64,000 nt of DNA from Chryseosolibacter sp964493505 (GCA_964493505.1 CAZBNP010000001.1:468251-532250), one strand, 5' to 3'. Counted from the stretch's first letter, positions 19,205-27,222 are shown. Notes: generated from the sequence alone by a model not told the origin. Translations and numbers: made by a program.

Positions 19205-20414
19205 ACTGGAACAGTTCTTTCGCAAAGCGGCCGCCAAAACGGATGTCGCTTTCAACGAAGCGGACTGGAACGACCTGGAGCGACGTCTGAATGAAATGCC
19301 ATCAGGTAAACCAGCGGCAGGTGGGGCGAACACCCGCACGGTAATGGCTGCCGTCACCGGCGCTTTGTTGCTGATCGCTACCGCCGTCTGGCTGAGTTTG
19401 TACAACGGCATGCCCGGGGACGACAAGCTGACAAACGCTGACGTCACCACCGGTAAACAGCTGCCTCACGACTCACACCGCAGCACCATCGTTGTGGTTC
19501 CACCTCATACGAGTGAACAGGAGAAGAGCAATCGGTCGTTAATCAAGGACCGCTACGGGGTGTCTACACGGCAATCCGAGAAAGAAAAACCTGAGACGAG
19601 GGAAGAAGAACACCTGGTGGTGAACGAAGGGTCGCCTTTGTTCGCCGAAGATGAAAGAAATAAGCAGAAGGCCGTCGTTGAACTTCCTGGTGCGGAGGAA
19701 GAGGAAACGCGTGAGACGCAGACCACCGATCAGGAGCAGCATACTGCCGATGAGGAGAAAAATGTGACTGCGCCGAGGTTAAGCCTTCTGCTTTTCTTCG
19801 CCCCGGATTTCAGTGGTCCGTCAATGGGTGTATCGTCCCGACCGGGAAAGGCGTTCGGTGCGATGCTTCAGTATCACGCATCCACGCGATGGAGCGTCTC
19901 TGCCGGGATTGTCAGAAACAATAAGGTCTATTCTGCCGGAGGAGATAAATACCATCCGCCGAGTGGATACTGGAAGTACTATACCAACGGCGTTGTTCCG
20001 GAGACTATTGATGGTTCGTGCAGTATTCTCGAGTTTCCGATCATGGTTCACTATACACTGGTGCAGTCACCACGCAGCCGTGTGAATGTGGCACTCGGAG
20101 CTTCCAGTTACCTGATGCAGTCAGAGTCGTATCGCTATCATTTCGCTCAACCAAACCCCGGGTCAAAAGAAGGATGGGAGTCGAAGAGTAGTTCGCGGTT
20201 CCTTTTCAACATGCTGAACGTCTCGATGGGGTATGAACGCCAGATTGCGCGGGGCCTGATGTTGGGAATCGAACCGTATGCCAAGATACCTGTCGAGGAG
20301 ATAGGATGGTCAAACCTTAAACTGTTTAGCTCCGGCGCGGCTTTCACGCTTCGCTATACGATCATTCACCGCCAAGCACCGGTGATAGCCGGGCCGGGTC
20401 GGGCGCCTGACTGA
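19182..20414 (+). CDS. Putative anti-sigma/membrane protein with barrel-like C-terminal domain
   Basis: A 410-residue protein overlapping the sigma gene by 23 bases. Residues 1-50 are charged and cytoplasmic (ENDRLEQFFRKAAAKTDVAF, then DWNDLERRLNEMP), like short anti-sigma domains of Bacteroidota. One transmembrane helix follows (MAAVTGALLLIATAVWLSLY, about 55-74). A long acidic, low-complexity linker rich in Glu, Lys and Thr covers about 90-200. The C terminus (about 205-400) has strand-like repeats such as SAGIVRNNKVYS, LEFPIMVHYTL and VNVALGASSYLM, typical of outer-membrane barrel families. An inner-membrane anchor joined to such a domain is odd. A role as sensor for the sigma factor is inferred. 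Confidence 0.7.
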   Translation: MPEHENDRLEQFFRKAAAKTDVAFNEADWNDLERRLNEMPSGKPAAGGANTRTVMAAVTGALLLIATAVWLSLYNGMPGDDKLTNADVTTGKQLPHDSHRSTIVVVPPHTSEQEKSNRSLIKDRYGVSTRQSEKEKPETREEEHLVVNEGSPLFAEDERNKQKAVVELPGAEEEETRETQTTDQEQHTADEEKNVTAPRLSLLLFFAPDFSGPSMGVSSRPGKAFGAMLQYHASTRWSVSAGIVRNNKVYSAGGDKYHPPSGYWKYYTNGVVPETIDGSCSILEFPIMVHYTLVQSPRSRVNVALGASSYLMQSESYRYHFAQPNPGSKEGWESKSSSRFLFNMLNVSMGYERQIARGLMLGIEPYAKIPVEEIGWSNLKLFSSGAAFTLRYTIIHRQAPVIAGPGRAPD

Positions 20415-20500
20415 AATTACCTGATTTTTCTGATTACCCTGGTAGCTCTGCCGAAAACGCAGTACGGGGATCCTATTGTCAAAAACTTAACACTTTCCCT

Positions 20501-21697
20501 ATGAAAACACGATTTCAATCTTTCTTGTTGTGCGGTCTGGTTGTTTCCGCCGCGGTATTCTTTTCGCGATGTGATGATGATGACGACGGGCCACAGTTAA
20601 CCGGCGACACCAAACAATATGTTTTGTCGTCGGTGTCCAATCCTGCGATTAGCGGTACCGTTACGTTTTCCGAACAAGATGACGACCGGACCGTTGTTGT
20701 GATTCAACTCACCGGTACAGCACCCGGGGCTATGCATCCTGCGCATATTCATGCCAATTCGGCTGCCGCCGGCGGCGCCATCGTCATCGACCTGGCAAGT
20801 GTTGACGGGGCTGACGGCCGGAGTGAGACGACGGTAGCTGCGCTAAACGATGGTACGCCGATTACCTACGACGCACTTCTGGATTTTAACGGATATGTGA
20901 ACGTCCACATGAGCGCGACCGATCTCGGAACATTGGTGGCACAAGGCGATATCGGTGGAAACGAACTTACCGGCGACGCTACAGTTTATACGTTTCAGCC
21001 TGTTGTCGACCCCAATGTGTCGGGCACTGCTACCTTTGCCAAACGCAAGAACGGATCGACCCTCGTGACAGTAGACCTGGAAAATAAGCAAGTGACAGCT
21101 GACCACGCTTCGCATATCCACGCCAATACTATTGCTGAGGGTGGCCCTATTACTATCAACCTGAAGAATGTAAACGGCGTCACCGGGTTTGCTGCCAGCC
21201 AGGTCGATTCGCTGAACAACGGGACGCCAATCACCTATGAAGAGCTCCTGAACTTCAACGGCTACCTGAATGTACACCAGGGCGCAAGCTTCGTGGTGCA
21301 GGCAGACATTGGCCAGAATGAACTTACCGATGTGCACGAACACTATGTACTGGATGAAGTGGAAGGCTCCGGCGTTGCCGGTACCGCCACCTTTGAGAAA
21401 CGTAAGAATGGAAAGACGCTGGTTACTATACAGCTGGAAGGAACGACTGCCGGCGGCGATCATCCCGCCCATATTCACGTCGGGAGTGTTGAAACAGGGG
21501 GTGGCATCTTTGCCGACCTCAAGAATATTAGTGGTGCCAGTGGGATCAGTCAGACTAACGTTGTTAAGAACCGCGACGACGAGGAGGTTACCTATGACGA
21601 ACTTGTGAGCTTTGATGGACATATCAACGTTCACTTAAGCACTACCGAGTTGGGTACCGTAATTGCAACGGGCAATATCGGCGCTAATGTGCAATAG
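20501..21697 (+). CDS. Lipoprotein with three CHRD domains
   Basis: A 398-residue protein with a lipoprotein signal (lipobox FFSRC, Cys near residue 24) followed by an acidic stretch DDDDDG. Three CHRD domains follow at about 35-150, 155-272 and 275-398. Each has the pattern HPAHIH or HASHIHAN, then GGAIVIDL-like, then TYDELL and NGYVNVH. CHRD domains occur in chordin and many bacterial surface proteins, with unknown activity. The His-x-His clusters suggest metal binding, which is inference. It is the first gene of a plus-strand cassette reaching 24472. Confidence 0.85.
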   Translation: MKTRFQSFLLCGLVVSAAVFFSRCDDDDDGPQLTGDTKQYVLSSVSNPAISGTVTFSEQDDDRTVVVIQLTGTAPGAMHPAHIHANSAAAGGAIVIDLASVDGADGRSETTVAALNDGTPITYDALLDFNGYVNVHMSATDLGTLVAQGDIGGNELTGDATVYTFQPVVDPNVSGTATFAKRKNGSTLVTVDLENKQVTADHASHIHANTIAEGGPITINLKNVNGVTGFAASQVDSLNNGTPITYEELLNFNGYLNVHQGASFVVQADIGQNELTDVHEHYVLDEVEGSGVAGTATFEKRKNGKTLVTIQLEGTTAGGDHPAHIHVGSVETGGGIFADLKNISGASGISQTNVVKNRDDEEVTYDELVSFDGHINVHLSTTELGTVIATGNIGANVQ

Positions 21698-21758
21698 TTT
21701 TCGTTCAACATCGCGGGGTTTGTCCGTGGTATTTATAAACTTGAATTCAGATTTGATT

Positions 21759-22550
21759 ATGACAAGGCGATTAGCATCAATCTTCGCACTAGGAAGTGTT
21801 CTGCTTTGGCAGAGCTGTGACAATGAAGTGGCACCAGACCCCGTAGACTGCGGTAAAGATCCCATTGTGGTGGAGTTGGTTTCCAAAACCGATTCGAATT
21901 GTGAGCTGACAGACGGCATGATTGAAGTAAGCGCGACAGGCGGTGACGGTAATTACAAGTTTGTTCTTAACGGAGGAACACCGCGGGATGAAGGAGTGTT
22001 TACAAGTGTGGGCGCGGGGTTCCACACCGTTACCGTCATTGACGGCAATACGTGTTCGGGTGCCACTGACGTGACGGTCATGAATATCAGCGGTATGAAT
22101 ATCAGCTTTACTACCACCGATGCCGGCGGGTGTGATGTTTCGAACGGAACCCTGTCAGTAAACGCATTCAATGGCACCGAGCCTTATGCATACAGGCTGG
22201 ACAATGGAGCGCCCTCGTCTGATAGTGAGTACACCGGCCTGGCGGCTGGTGTATATGCTCTCACCGTCACCGATGCGACGGGATGCGAAATAAGTCAATC
22301 GATCAGAATCAGGTCGGGAGTGACCTTCTCCGGTACCATTAAGTCGATTGTTGAAACGAAATGCGCGATAAACGATTGTCACAACGGAAACCAATACCCT
22401 GATTTTCGCGTGTTGAAAAACATACAGGACAATGCCATGCAGGTAAAGGCCCTTACGGGCGATGGTACCATGCCGCAGGAGGGCTCGCTTACGCAGACTC
22501 AGATCAACCAGATCGCCTGCTGGGTAGACGATGGGGCGCCAGACAACTAG
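21759..22550 (+). CDS. SprB-repeat lipoprotein with a haem-like CX4CH motif
   Basis: A 263-residue protein starting at the ATG at 21759, which gives a lipoprotein signal (RLASIFALGSVLLWQSC). Two SprB-like repeats follow (CELTDGMIEVSATGGDGNYK and CDVSNGTLSVNAFNGTEPYA). The C-terminal ~65 residues resemble the small cytochrome domain of PSCyt1-type proteins, with CAINDCH and a later Met in GDGTMPQEG that could be the axial ligand. The spacing is CX4CH instead of CXXCH, so covalent haem attachment is uncertain. It sits at the cell surface or periplasm, between CHRD and OB-fold genes. Confidence 0.75.
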   Translation: MTRRLASIFALGSVLLWQSCDNEVAPDPVDCGKDPIVVELVSKTDSNCELTDGMIEVSATGGDGNYKFVLNGGTPRDEGVFTSVGAGFHTVTVIDGNTCSGATDVTVMNISGMNISFTTTDAGGCDVSNGTLSVNAFNGTEPYAYRLDNGAPSSDSEYTGLAAGVYALTVTDATGCEISQSIRIRSGVTFSGTIKSIVETKCAINDCHNGNQYPDFRVLKNIQDNAMQVKALTGDGTMPQEGSLTQTQINQIACWVDDGAPDN

Positions 22551-22567
22551 CGACAGATGAACCACAG

Positions 22568-22987
22568 ATGAACAGACGAGCGTTGACGTACCTGGGTGCT
22601 GCCGTCATACTGATCAGTGTGGTGCTCGCTGTATCGATGTACTATAAGCCACATCGGTCTGTGAAACAGGAGGCCGCCGACTTCCGACTACCAGCCTCTG
22701 AACTGGCAGCTGCATTTTCGAGCGACGAGGCACGCGCTACCGGCCTGTACGCCGGAAAGATCATCGAGGTACATGGCCAGGTGAGGGAAATGACCGGAAG
22801 TGACGGCACAATCATTTTGCTGATCGGCGATGCCGAGGGTGCGGGCGTAAGGTGTTATCTTCAGCCAAACCAGGAAAAGGAGATCACTCCCCTTCAGCGT
22901 GGCGCACCTGTCCGTATCAAGGGGGTGTGCAATGGAATGTTGCTGGAAGTAATGATTGACAAAGCGATCATATTGGATAATGAATAG
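22568..22987 (+). CDS. Membrane-anchored OB-fold protein (tRNA_anti-like)
   Basis: A 139-residue protein with an N-terminal transmembrane segment (ALTYLGAAVILISVVLAVSM). An OB-fold-like domain follows (KIIEVHGQVREM, IILLIGD, GAPVRIKGVCNGML), as in the tRNA_anti-like family. Despite the name, this membrane-anchored form is not expected to act on tRNA. The gene starts 17 bases after the haem-like lipoprotein and overlaps the YceI gene by eight bases. Its function is unknown. Confidence 0.75.
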   Translation: MNRRALTYLGAAVILISVVLAVSMYYKPHRSVKQEAADFRLPASELAAAFSSDEARATGLYAGKIIEVHGQVREMTGSDGTIILLIGDAEGAGVRCYLQPNQEKEITPLQRGAPVRIKGVCNGMLLEVMIDKAIILDNE

Positions 22988-23564
22988 CGCGATAACATCA
23001 AGACGCAGTACGGCGATACACACCTTCCTTTTGGTGATTATATTCCTGGTTGGGACCTGCGCCGCAGAGGCACAGCGCTATATCGACCGCTCGGGAAAAG
23101 CGTCATTCTTCTCGTCGGCACCGCTTGAGGACATTGAAGCAAATAGCGAGCAGGTTGTAGCTATTCTCGACATCGGCTCGGGAGAGATCGCGGCTTCTAT
23201 GCTGATGCGATCTTTTAATTTTCGGAAGTCGTTGATGGAGGAACACTTCAATGAGAACTACGTCGAGTCTCATACGTACCCCAAGGCTACTTTCAAAGGA
23301 AAAATCACCAACCTGGCAGCCTTCGCGTCAAAAGAGGATGGGAACTACACGCTGAACATTGACGGCGAGGTCACATTGCACGGTGTGACAAAACCATTGC
23401 AGGTCCAGGCCGACGCGCGGGTCGCGCAGGGGCGTATCCACGCGCAGACTAAATTTCCACTGACTGTCGCCGACTTCGGGATAAAGGTTCCGCGCCTGGT
23501 GACTAACAACATCGCAGAGGTGGTTGAGGTGAGTGTGTCGTTCAACTTTCAGCCTATGAATTGA
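22980..23564 (+). CDS. YceI-family periplasmic lipid-binding protein
   Basis: A 194-residue protein starting at the ATG at 22980, inside the end of the OB-fold gene. The signal peptide is FLLVIIFLVGTCAAEAQ. The YceI pattern is clear: KASFFSSAPLEDIEANSEQV, MEEHFNENYVESHTYPKATF, GEVTLHGVTKPLQVQADARV. YceI proteins are eight-stranded periplasmic lipocalin-like folds that bind polyisoprenoids or similar lipids. The ligand here is unknown. The overlap and strand put it firmly in the CHRD-to-DUF5777 cassette. Confidence 0.88.
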   Translation: MNSAITSRRSTAIHTFLLVIIFLVGTCAAEAQRYIDRSGKASFFSSAPLEDIEANSEQVVAILDIGSGEIAASMLMRSFNFRKSLMEEHFNENYVESHTYPKATFKGKITNLAAFASKEDGNYTLNIDGEVTLHGVTKPLQVQADARVAQGRIHAQTKFPLTVADFGIKVPRLVTNNIAEVVEVSVSFNFQPMN

Positions 23565-23593
23565 TTTTAAACTCGCTTTAAACCGCACAATAT

Positions 23594-24472
23594 ATGTCAA
23601 CAATGAAACCATTCTTAACCTTTGCTATTCTGATCGCCACCTTCCCGCTGCTCGCTCAGGATAACCTGCTCGAGGTGATCGATAGCGAGACCGGCGACAA
23701 TTCCGGATACGTAACACAGACGTTCATGGGCACGCGACTGATCAACGGTCACTCGATTGAGACCAGGAATCGGGGCGTACTCGACGTGGTGATCAGCCAT
23801 CGCTTTGGCCGGTTGAATTCCGGAGCGTATGAATTTTTCGGTCTTGACGAATCCAACGTGCGAATTGGCGCAGAGTATGGCCTTACCGACCAGTTTAACA
23901 TAGGACTGGGTCGTAATTCATTTGAAAAGACATTCGATGGATTCCTAAAGTACAAGCTTTTGCGTCAACATCCGGAGTCGATGCCCGTCTCAGTGGCAGC
24001 TTTCGCGAGCATGGCGGTAAAAACCTTGAAAACAGGCGATCCGGCGGGGGAGCCAGACTTCAGCGAACGCCTTGCCTACACGGGTCAACTCATCATCGCG
24101 AGGAAGTTTAGCCCTGCCTTTTCATTCCAGATCTCGCCAACGCTGTCGCACCGGAACACTGTGTCGGCCGCGCAGGAGGCTAACGATATTTTTGCACTTG
24201 GCGCTGGCGGTCGGCTGAAACTGACGAAACGCTTCGCGCTGAACGCTGAGTATTTCTATCAGTTCGATATCGCCGACAGCAGCCCAGCAAAAAACGCGCT
24301 GGCTATCGGTTTCGACATCGAAACAGGAGGGCACGTCTTCCAGCTTCATTTCACAAACGCTCGGGCCATGAACGAGAAAGGGTTTATTACCGAGACTACC
24401 GGCGATTTTTTTGACGGAGACGTCCATTTTGGCTTCAATATTTCGAGAACTTTCCAGTTAACCGGTCGGTAG
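23594..24472 (+). CDS. DUF5777-family barrel-like protein
   Basis: A 292-residue protein with a Sec signal (FLTFAILIATFPLLAQ). The family-like phrases TFMGTRLINGHSIETRNRG, ISHRFGRLN and YGLTDQFNIGLGRNSFEKT are seen, then regular amphipathic strands and a final Arg-rich stop region. It looks like the Bacteroidota family DUF5777, predicted to be an outer-membrane or periplasmic barrel. The start may be the ATG at 23594 or the one nine bases later. It is the last gene of the cassette. A 38-bp repeat array begins right after the stop. Confidence 0.8.
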   Translation: MSTMKPFLTFAILIATFPLLAQDNLLEVIDSETGDNSGYVTQTFMGTRLINGHSIETRNRGVLDVVISHRFGRLNSGAYEFFGLDESNVRIGAEYGLTDQFNIGLGRNSFEKTFDGFLKYKLLRQHPESMPVSVAAFASMAVKTLKTGDPAGEPDFSERLAYTGQLIIARKFSPAFSFQISPTLSHRNTVSAAQEANDIFALGAGGRLKLTKRFALNAEYFYQFDIADSSPAKNALAIGFDIETGGHVFQLHFTNARAMNEKGFITETTGDFFDGDVHFGFNISRTFQLTGR

Positions 24473-24549
24473 GGTTCCGGGTCCTGCTTCCGGGCCTCGC
24501 CTGCCGCCGGCACAAGTTTTCGGGCCTCCCGCCGCGGTTTCGGTTCAGG

Positions 24550-24853
24550 TATTCGGGGCCTCGCCTGCTGCCGCCGTTTCGACGAAAGTTCTCGGGCCTC
24601 GCCTGCTGCCGCCGTTTCGGTGAAGGTTCTCGGGCCTCGCCCGCCGAAGCCGTTTCGGCGAAGGTTCTCGGGCCTCGCCTGCTGCCGCCGTTTCGGCGAA
24701 AGTTCTCGGGCCTCGCCCGCCGAAGCCGTTTCGGCGAAGGTTCTCGGGCCTCGCCTGCTGCCGCCGTTTCGGCGAAAGTTCTCGGGCCTCGCCCGCCGAA
24801 GCCGTTTCGGCGAAGGTTCTCGGGCCTCGCCCGCCGAAGCCGTTTCGGCGAAG
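24550..24853. repeat. Tandem array of eight 38-bp GC-rich units, two subtypes
   Basis: Units begin at 24550, 24588, 24626, 24664, 24702, 24740, 24778 and 24816, exactly 38 bases apart. All share GTTCTCGGGCCTCGCC (unit 1 diverged) and TTTCGGCGAA. Subtype A has TGCTGCCGCCG between these blocks and subtype B has CGCCGAAGCCG. The order is A A B A B A B B. More decayed copies reach back to about 24484. In B, CGCCGAA pairs with TTCGGCG around GCCGT (7 bp). In A, CGCCG pairs with CGGCG around TTT (5 bp). There are no unique spacers, so it is not CRISPR. The length 38 is not a multiple of three, so a coding role is unlikely. Confidence 0.93.
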
Positions 24854-24897
24854 GCGGGGGGAATTGTTTAGAATTATTCAAAATAAGTAACGTTTTA

Positions 24898-24929
24898 TTT
24901 GAACGCGTTCTAAATACCGACTAATTTTG
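24898..24929 (+). promoter_or_regulatory. Consensus Bacteroidota promoter
   Basis: TTTG (24898-24901), 20 bases, TAATTTTG (24922-24929), a full match to TAnnTTTG. It places transcription start near 24935 and decides the start of the next gene: the in-frame TTG at 24927 lies inside the promoter, so the ATG at 24948 is the start. Confidence 0.75.
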
Positions 24930-24947
24930 TCCTACTTAACTCTATTG

Positions 24948-25304
24948 ATGGAAAGATTGCCCCAGTTGAAAGAAATCTATGCTACATCCCATGGTTGTGT
25001 TTACCAATGCGACAGGAAGCGTAGCTTTTTCATTGATTTCGCTGGCTATACCACAGAATTCAAGTTCCCGTGTTTTATCGCGCTAAAGAGACTTGTCAGC
25101 AAGATCGATATTGATTCGATGGCGCTGGATCCTTCCAACTCGTCCGATATCGAAGTCATTTCGCCTTGTGGAAGTGAGCGTTGCTATGTTCTCACGCTGG
25201 GGGAGCTTCTCGAATTCAGAGATCTCCTGGAAGGAGCGCACGTCATGCTTCAACTCAACAGCATCATTCATGAGCGGCTTTACCGTGCTTTGGTAAGAAG
25301 TTGA
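24948..25304 (+). CDS. Hypothetical protein, 118 residues
   Basis: I do not recognise this family with confidence. The protein (MERLPQLKEIYATSHGCVYQ at the start) has four Cys in CVYQCDRK, FPCF and SPCGSERC, the first pair as C-x3-C. It has a compact alpha/beta pattern without signal peptide or membrane segment, and a C-terminal helix (LGELLEFRDLLEGAHVMLQL). It resembles short cytoplasmic DUF6686-like proteins of Bacteroidota, but this is a weak guess. A full consensus promoter stands just before it and a strong terminator just after it, so it is a single-gene unit and very likely expressed. Confidence 0.7.
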   Translation: MERLPQLKEIYATSHGCVYQCDRKRSFFIDFAGYTTEFKFPCFIALKRLVSKIDIDSMALDPSNSSDIEVISPCGSERCYVLTLGELLEFRDLLEGAHVMLQLNSIIHERLYRALVRS

Positions 25305-25326
25305 TAGTTGTTTGGTCAATTGGCAA

Positions 25327-25370
25327 AAGGCAAAAGCGGGAACTGATTCATCAGTTCCCGCTTTTGCCTT
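25327..25370. terminator. Bidirectional terminator, perfect 20-bp stem
   Basis: Arms 25327-25346 and 25351-25370 are perfect reverse complements of 20 bases around the loop TTCA. The core is GCGGGAACTGA, flanked by AAGGCAAAA on the left and TTTTGCCTT on the right, which gives T-rich tails on both strands. It stands between the convergent 118-residue gene and ferritin. Confidence 0.88.
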
Positions 25371-25395
25371 GAATTTAGCTCGGTGTACTGTCGAC

Positions 25396-25923
25396 TTACT
25401 CCGGTTTGTACTTGATGTCGGGGATCTTCTTGTCGATGGTATACAATCCGACGCCTTCTTCTCCTATGACATCGAATAACTCAAGCGCACGGCGGAAGAT
25501 AAATTCCTCTTCTATCTGTTCTTTGAGAAACCACTGGAGAAAATTTACCGTCGTGTAGTCCTTTGCCTTATAGCACTGATCAACAATCCTGTTAATCGAT
25601 TGCGTGTTGGCGATCTCCTGCTCAAGACCTTGCTCGAATACCGACCTGAGTGAATTGAAGTTCTGCGGGATATCGGTCACTTCCGGAGAGATTGCTTTTC
25701 CGCCCACGTCATTGACATACTTAAAAAATTTAAGCATGTGATCTCTTTCTTCCGTGGATTGTTCGTAGAAGAAATCACAACTGTGTGCAAAGCCGTGCTG
25801 ATCACACCAGGAAGCCATCGCCAGATACATTGAAGAAGCCTTTGCCTCCTGACGGATCTGATCGTTGAGGATTTTTTCAATTTCCTCGCTCAGGGATGTT
25901 CTTTGCCTTACTATATCCTTCAT
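25396..25923 (-). CDS. ftnA: Non-haem ferritin
   Basis: A 175-residue ferritin starting at the ATG at 25923. The ferroxidase ligands are visible in LNDQIRQEAKASSMYLAMASW (Glu), FFYEQSTEERDHMLKFFKYV (the E-x2-H pair) and the later FLKEQIEEEFIFRRALELF region. It oxidises Fe(II) and stores iron in a cytoplasmic cage. The frame is open to 25992 but that part has no ferritin similarity. It is followed by the bidirectional terminator. Confidence 0.93.
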   Translation of the reverse strand: MKDIVRQRTSLSEEIEKILNDQIRQEAKASSMYLAMASWCDQHGFAHSCDFFYEQSTEERDHMLKFFKYVNDVGGKAISPEVTDIPQNFNSLRSVFEQGLEQEIANTQSINRIVDQCYKAKDYTTVNFLQWFLKEQIEEEFIFRRALELFDVIGEEGVGLYTIDKKIPDIKYKPE

Positions 25924-26239
25924 ATAAGTCTGTTTTTTTGCAGATACTAAATTAACGCAATTCCGTCGATTTGGTTCGTTCCCAGGCCTCAATGGTACAA
26001 TTCAGAATCAGTCTTCTTAAGGTTTAGGACATGATCAAGGCTAGAGACAGGGAACTCCTGTTACCGATCATAGGGAGTGTGTGACTTGAGAAGCGGCGGG
26101 TTCCACCGCCGTTGCCAACCGCATTAACCGACAATTCTCCACAATGGAGACACCTTACCACCAGTTCCCGCTTTGTCAACTGTCAATTGCCAACTTCCCA
26201 AGGGAACAAGCGCGGTGCAGGAAATTTTCGAAACCAGGA

Positions 26240-26506
26240 CTATTCATTGCCCATTGCCTTCAGCAACACCAATGCCTTTTCTTCATCAACATGAAAATGC
26301 CACTCGCTTCCGGGCTGGAGGCAGACCACCGGTCCGTGTTTACAATTGTCGGTGCAATGTGTTCGAATCACGCCGATATCATCCATGCCGCTGTCCTCGA
26401 CATATTTACGTACCGACTTACTAATCTCCTTGCTGCCTCGTTTTTTGCATTTCTCGCCGGTGCAGATGTAGAATATTTTCGAAGGTGTGTGCTTTTCTTT
26501 GCTCAT
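26240..26506 (-). CDS. Thioredoxin-like [2Fe-2S] ferredoxin
   Basis: An 88-residue protein starting at the ATG at 26506 (MSKEKHTPSKIFYICTGEKC). Four or more Cys fit a thioredoxin-fold [2Fe-2S] site: CTGEKC, then CTDNCKHGPVVC. The middle (IGVIRTHCTDNC) and GPVVCLQP are typical of the shethna/NuoE-like small ferredoxins. It would carry single electrons in the cytoplasm, partner unknown. The region 25924-26239 between it and ferritin holds only a small GC hairpin (CGGCGG 26094-26099 with CCGCCG 26106-26111) and no gene. Confidence 0.85.
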   Translation of the reverse strand: MSKEKHTPSKIFYICTGEKCKKRGSKEISKSVRKYVEDSGMDDIGVIRTHCTDNCKHGPVVCLQPGSEWHFHVDEEKALVLLKAMGNE

Positions 26507-26517
26507 AGCGGACAATA

Positions 26518-26525
26518 CAAAAGTA
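26518..26525 (-). promoter_or_regulatory. -7 element TACTTTTG before the ferredoxin gene
   Basis: On the minus strand TACTTTTG matches TAnnTTTG fully and lies 11 bases before the ATG at 26506. I see no good -33 TTG at the usual distance, so the evidence is one element only. Confidence 0.45.
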
Positions 26526-26612
26526 TCATTCCCCTATCGACTGACATCGCCTTGGCCGGGAATAAGTTGTTGGTATCCTAGGTGCGTAGATTCTTTACTT
26601 AAGGGAGGGGGT

Positions 26613-27119
26613 CTAAGGTTTTCGTCTCCAGACTTTGTCGGAAGCAGGCAAGTACTCAGGGAGGGCAGCCGAGCCATACCACTCAAAAACCTCGAATGCC
26701 AGCAAGCCACTGCCAATGGCCGGGTCTGTTTGCAAGAGCGACCTGGCCTCTTCCAGCGTGTTCAGGTTATTCAGGATAAAAATTCCCCGGTAGGCCTTTT
26801 CATTTTTCCCCAGGGGCCCGGCCACAATAAGTTTACCTTCCTCCACCAGTTGAGTGATGTTGTCCAAATGGCCTCTGAAATGTTGGTTAATAAGTTCTTT
26901 GTCGGTCGTGGTATTCGCTCCGGTTTTGAGGATGACCAGGAAATAGCGTTTCATGCCGTAGTCGTCCGCGCCCAATTTTTCCGCCAGCGTTTTGTCGTAC
27001 AGAGGGTTGTCGTTTGTTATATCATTGTCCGGTTTCGCAGTTGTTTGCGCCGATGAATCAGCCTGCGCGAACGCCAGGAACGCGAATGACAGCAGGGCGA
27101 GTGTGAGGGAATATTTCAT
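26613..27119 (-). CDS. Exported YCII-domain protein
   Basis: A 168-residue protein with a Sec signal (SLTLALLSFAFLAFAQ). After a Thr/Asp-rich spacer the YCII-like domain begins (KRYFLVILKTGANTTTDKEL). It contains the family's His in NQHFRGHLDNITQLVEEGK, then KLIVAGPLG and RGIFILN. YCII domains are dimeric ferredoxin-like folds, usually cytoplasmic. Export is unusual but seen in Bacteroidota. The substrate is unknown. It stands alone, with about 100 bases on each side. Confidence 0.82.
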   Translation of the reverse strand: MKYSLTLALLSFAFLAFAQADSSAQTTAKPDNDITNDNPLYDKTLAEKLGADDYGMKRYFLVILKTGANTTTDKELINQHFRGHLDNITQLVEEGKLIVAGPLGKNEKAYRGIFILNNLNTLEEARSLLQTDPAIGSGLLAFEVFEWYGSAALPEYLPASDKVWRRKP

Positions 27120-27222
27120 GGTTCGTCCGGAAAGTCCATTGCTGCAACGGGGAAGTCAGTCAGACGAATTTAATAAAAAATAATTTGCTATGCGCCTTTC
27201 AATCCCCCGGTGGGAAGCGCCA

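Noticed and set aside
20843..21634. Antisense ORF of 263 residues inside the CHRD gene
   Set aside because: It is a shadow of the clear plus-strand CHRD repeats and has no domain of its own.
24550..24853. Possible CRISPR array
   Set aside because: Units are contiguous with no unique spacers, and no cas gene is in the window.
24435..24881. A 148-residue minus-strand ORF and an 83-residue plus-strand ORF over the repeat array
   Set aside because: They arise because the GC-rich 38-bp units lack stop codons in several frames. The unit is not a multiple of three and both strands are open, so coding is unlikely.
26094..26111. GC hairpin CGGCGG/CCGCCG as a terminator of the ferredoxin gene
   Set aside because: It is short and no T tract follows on either strand.
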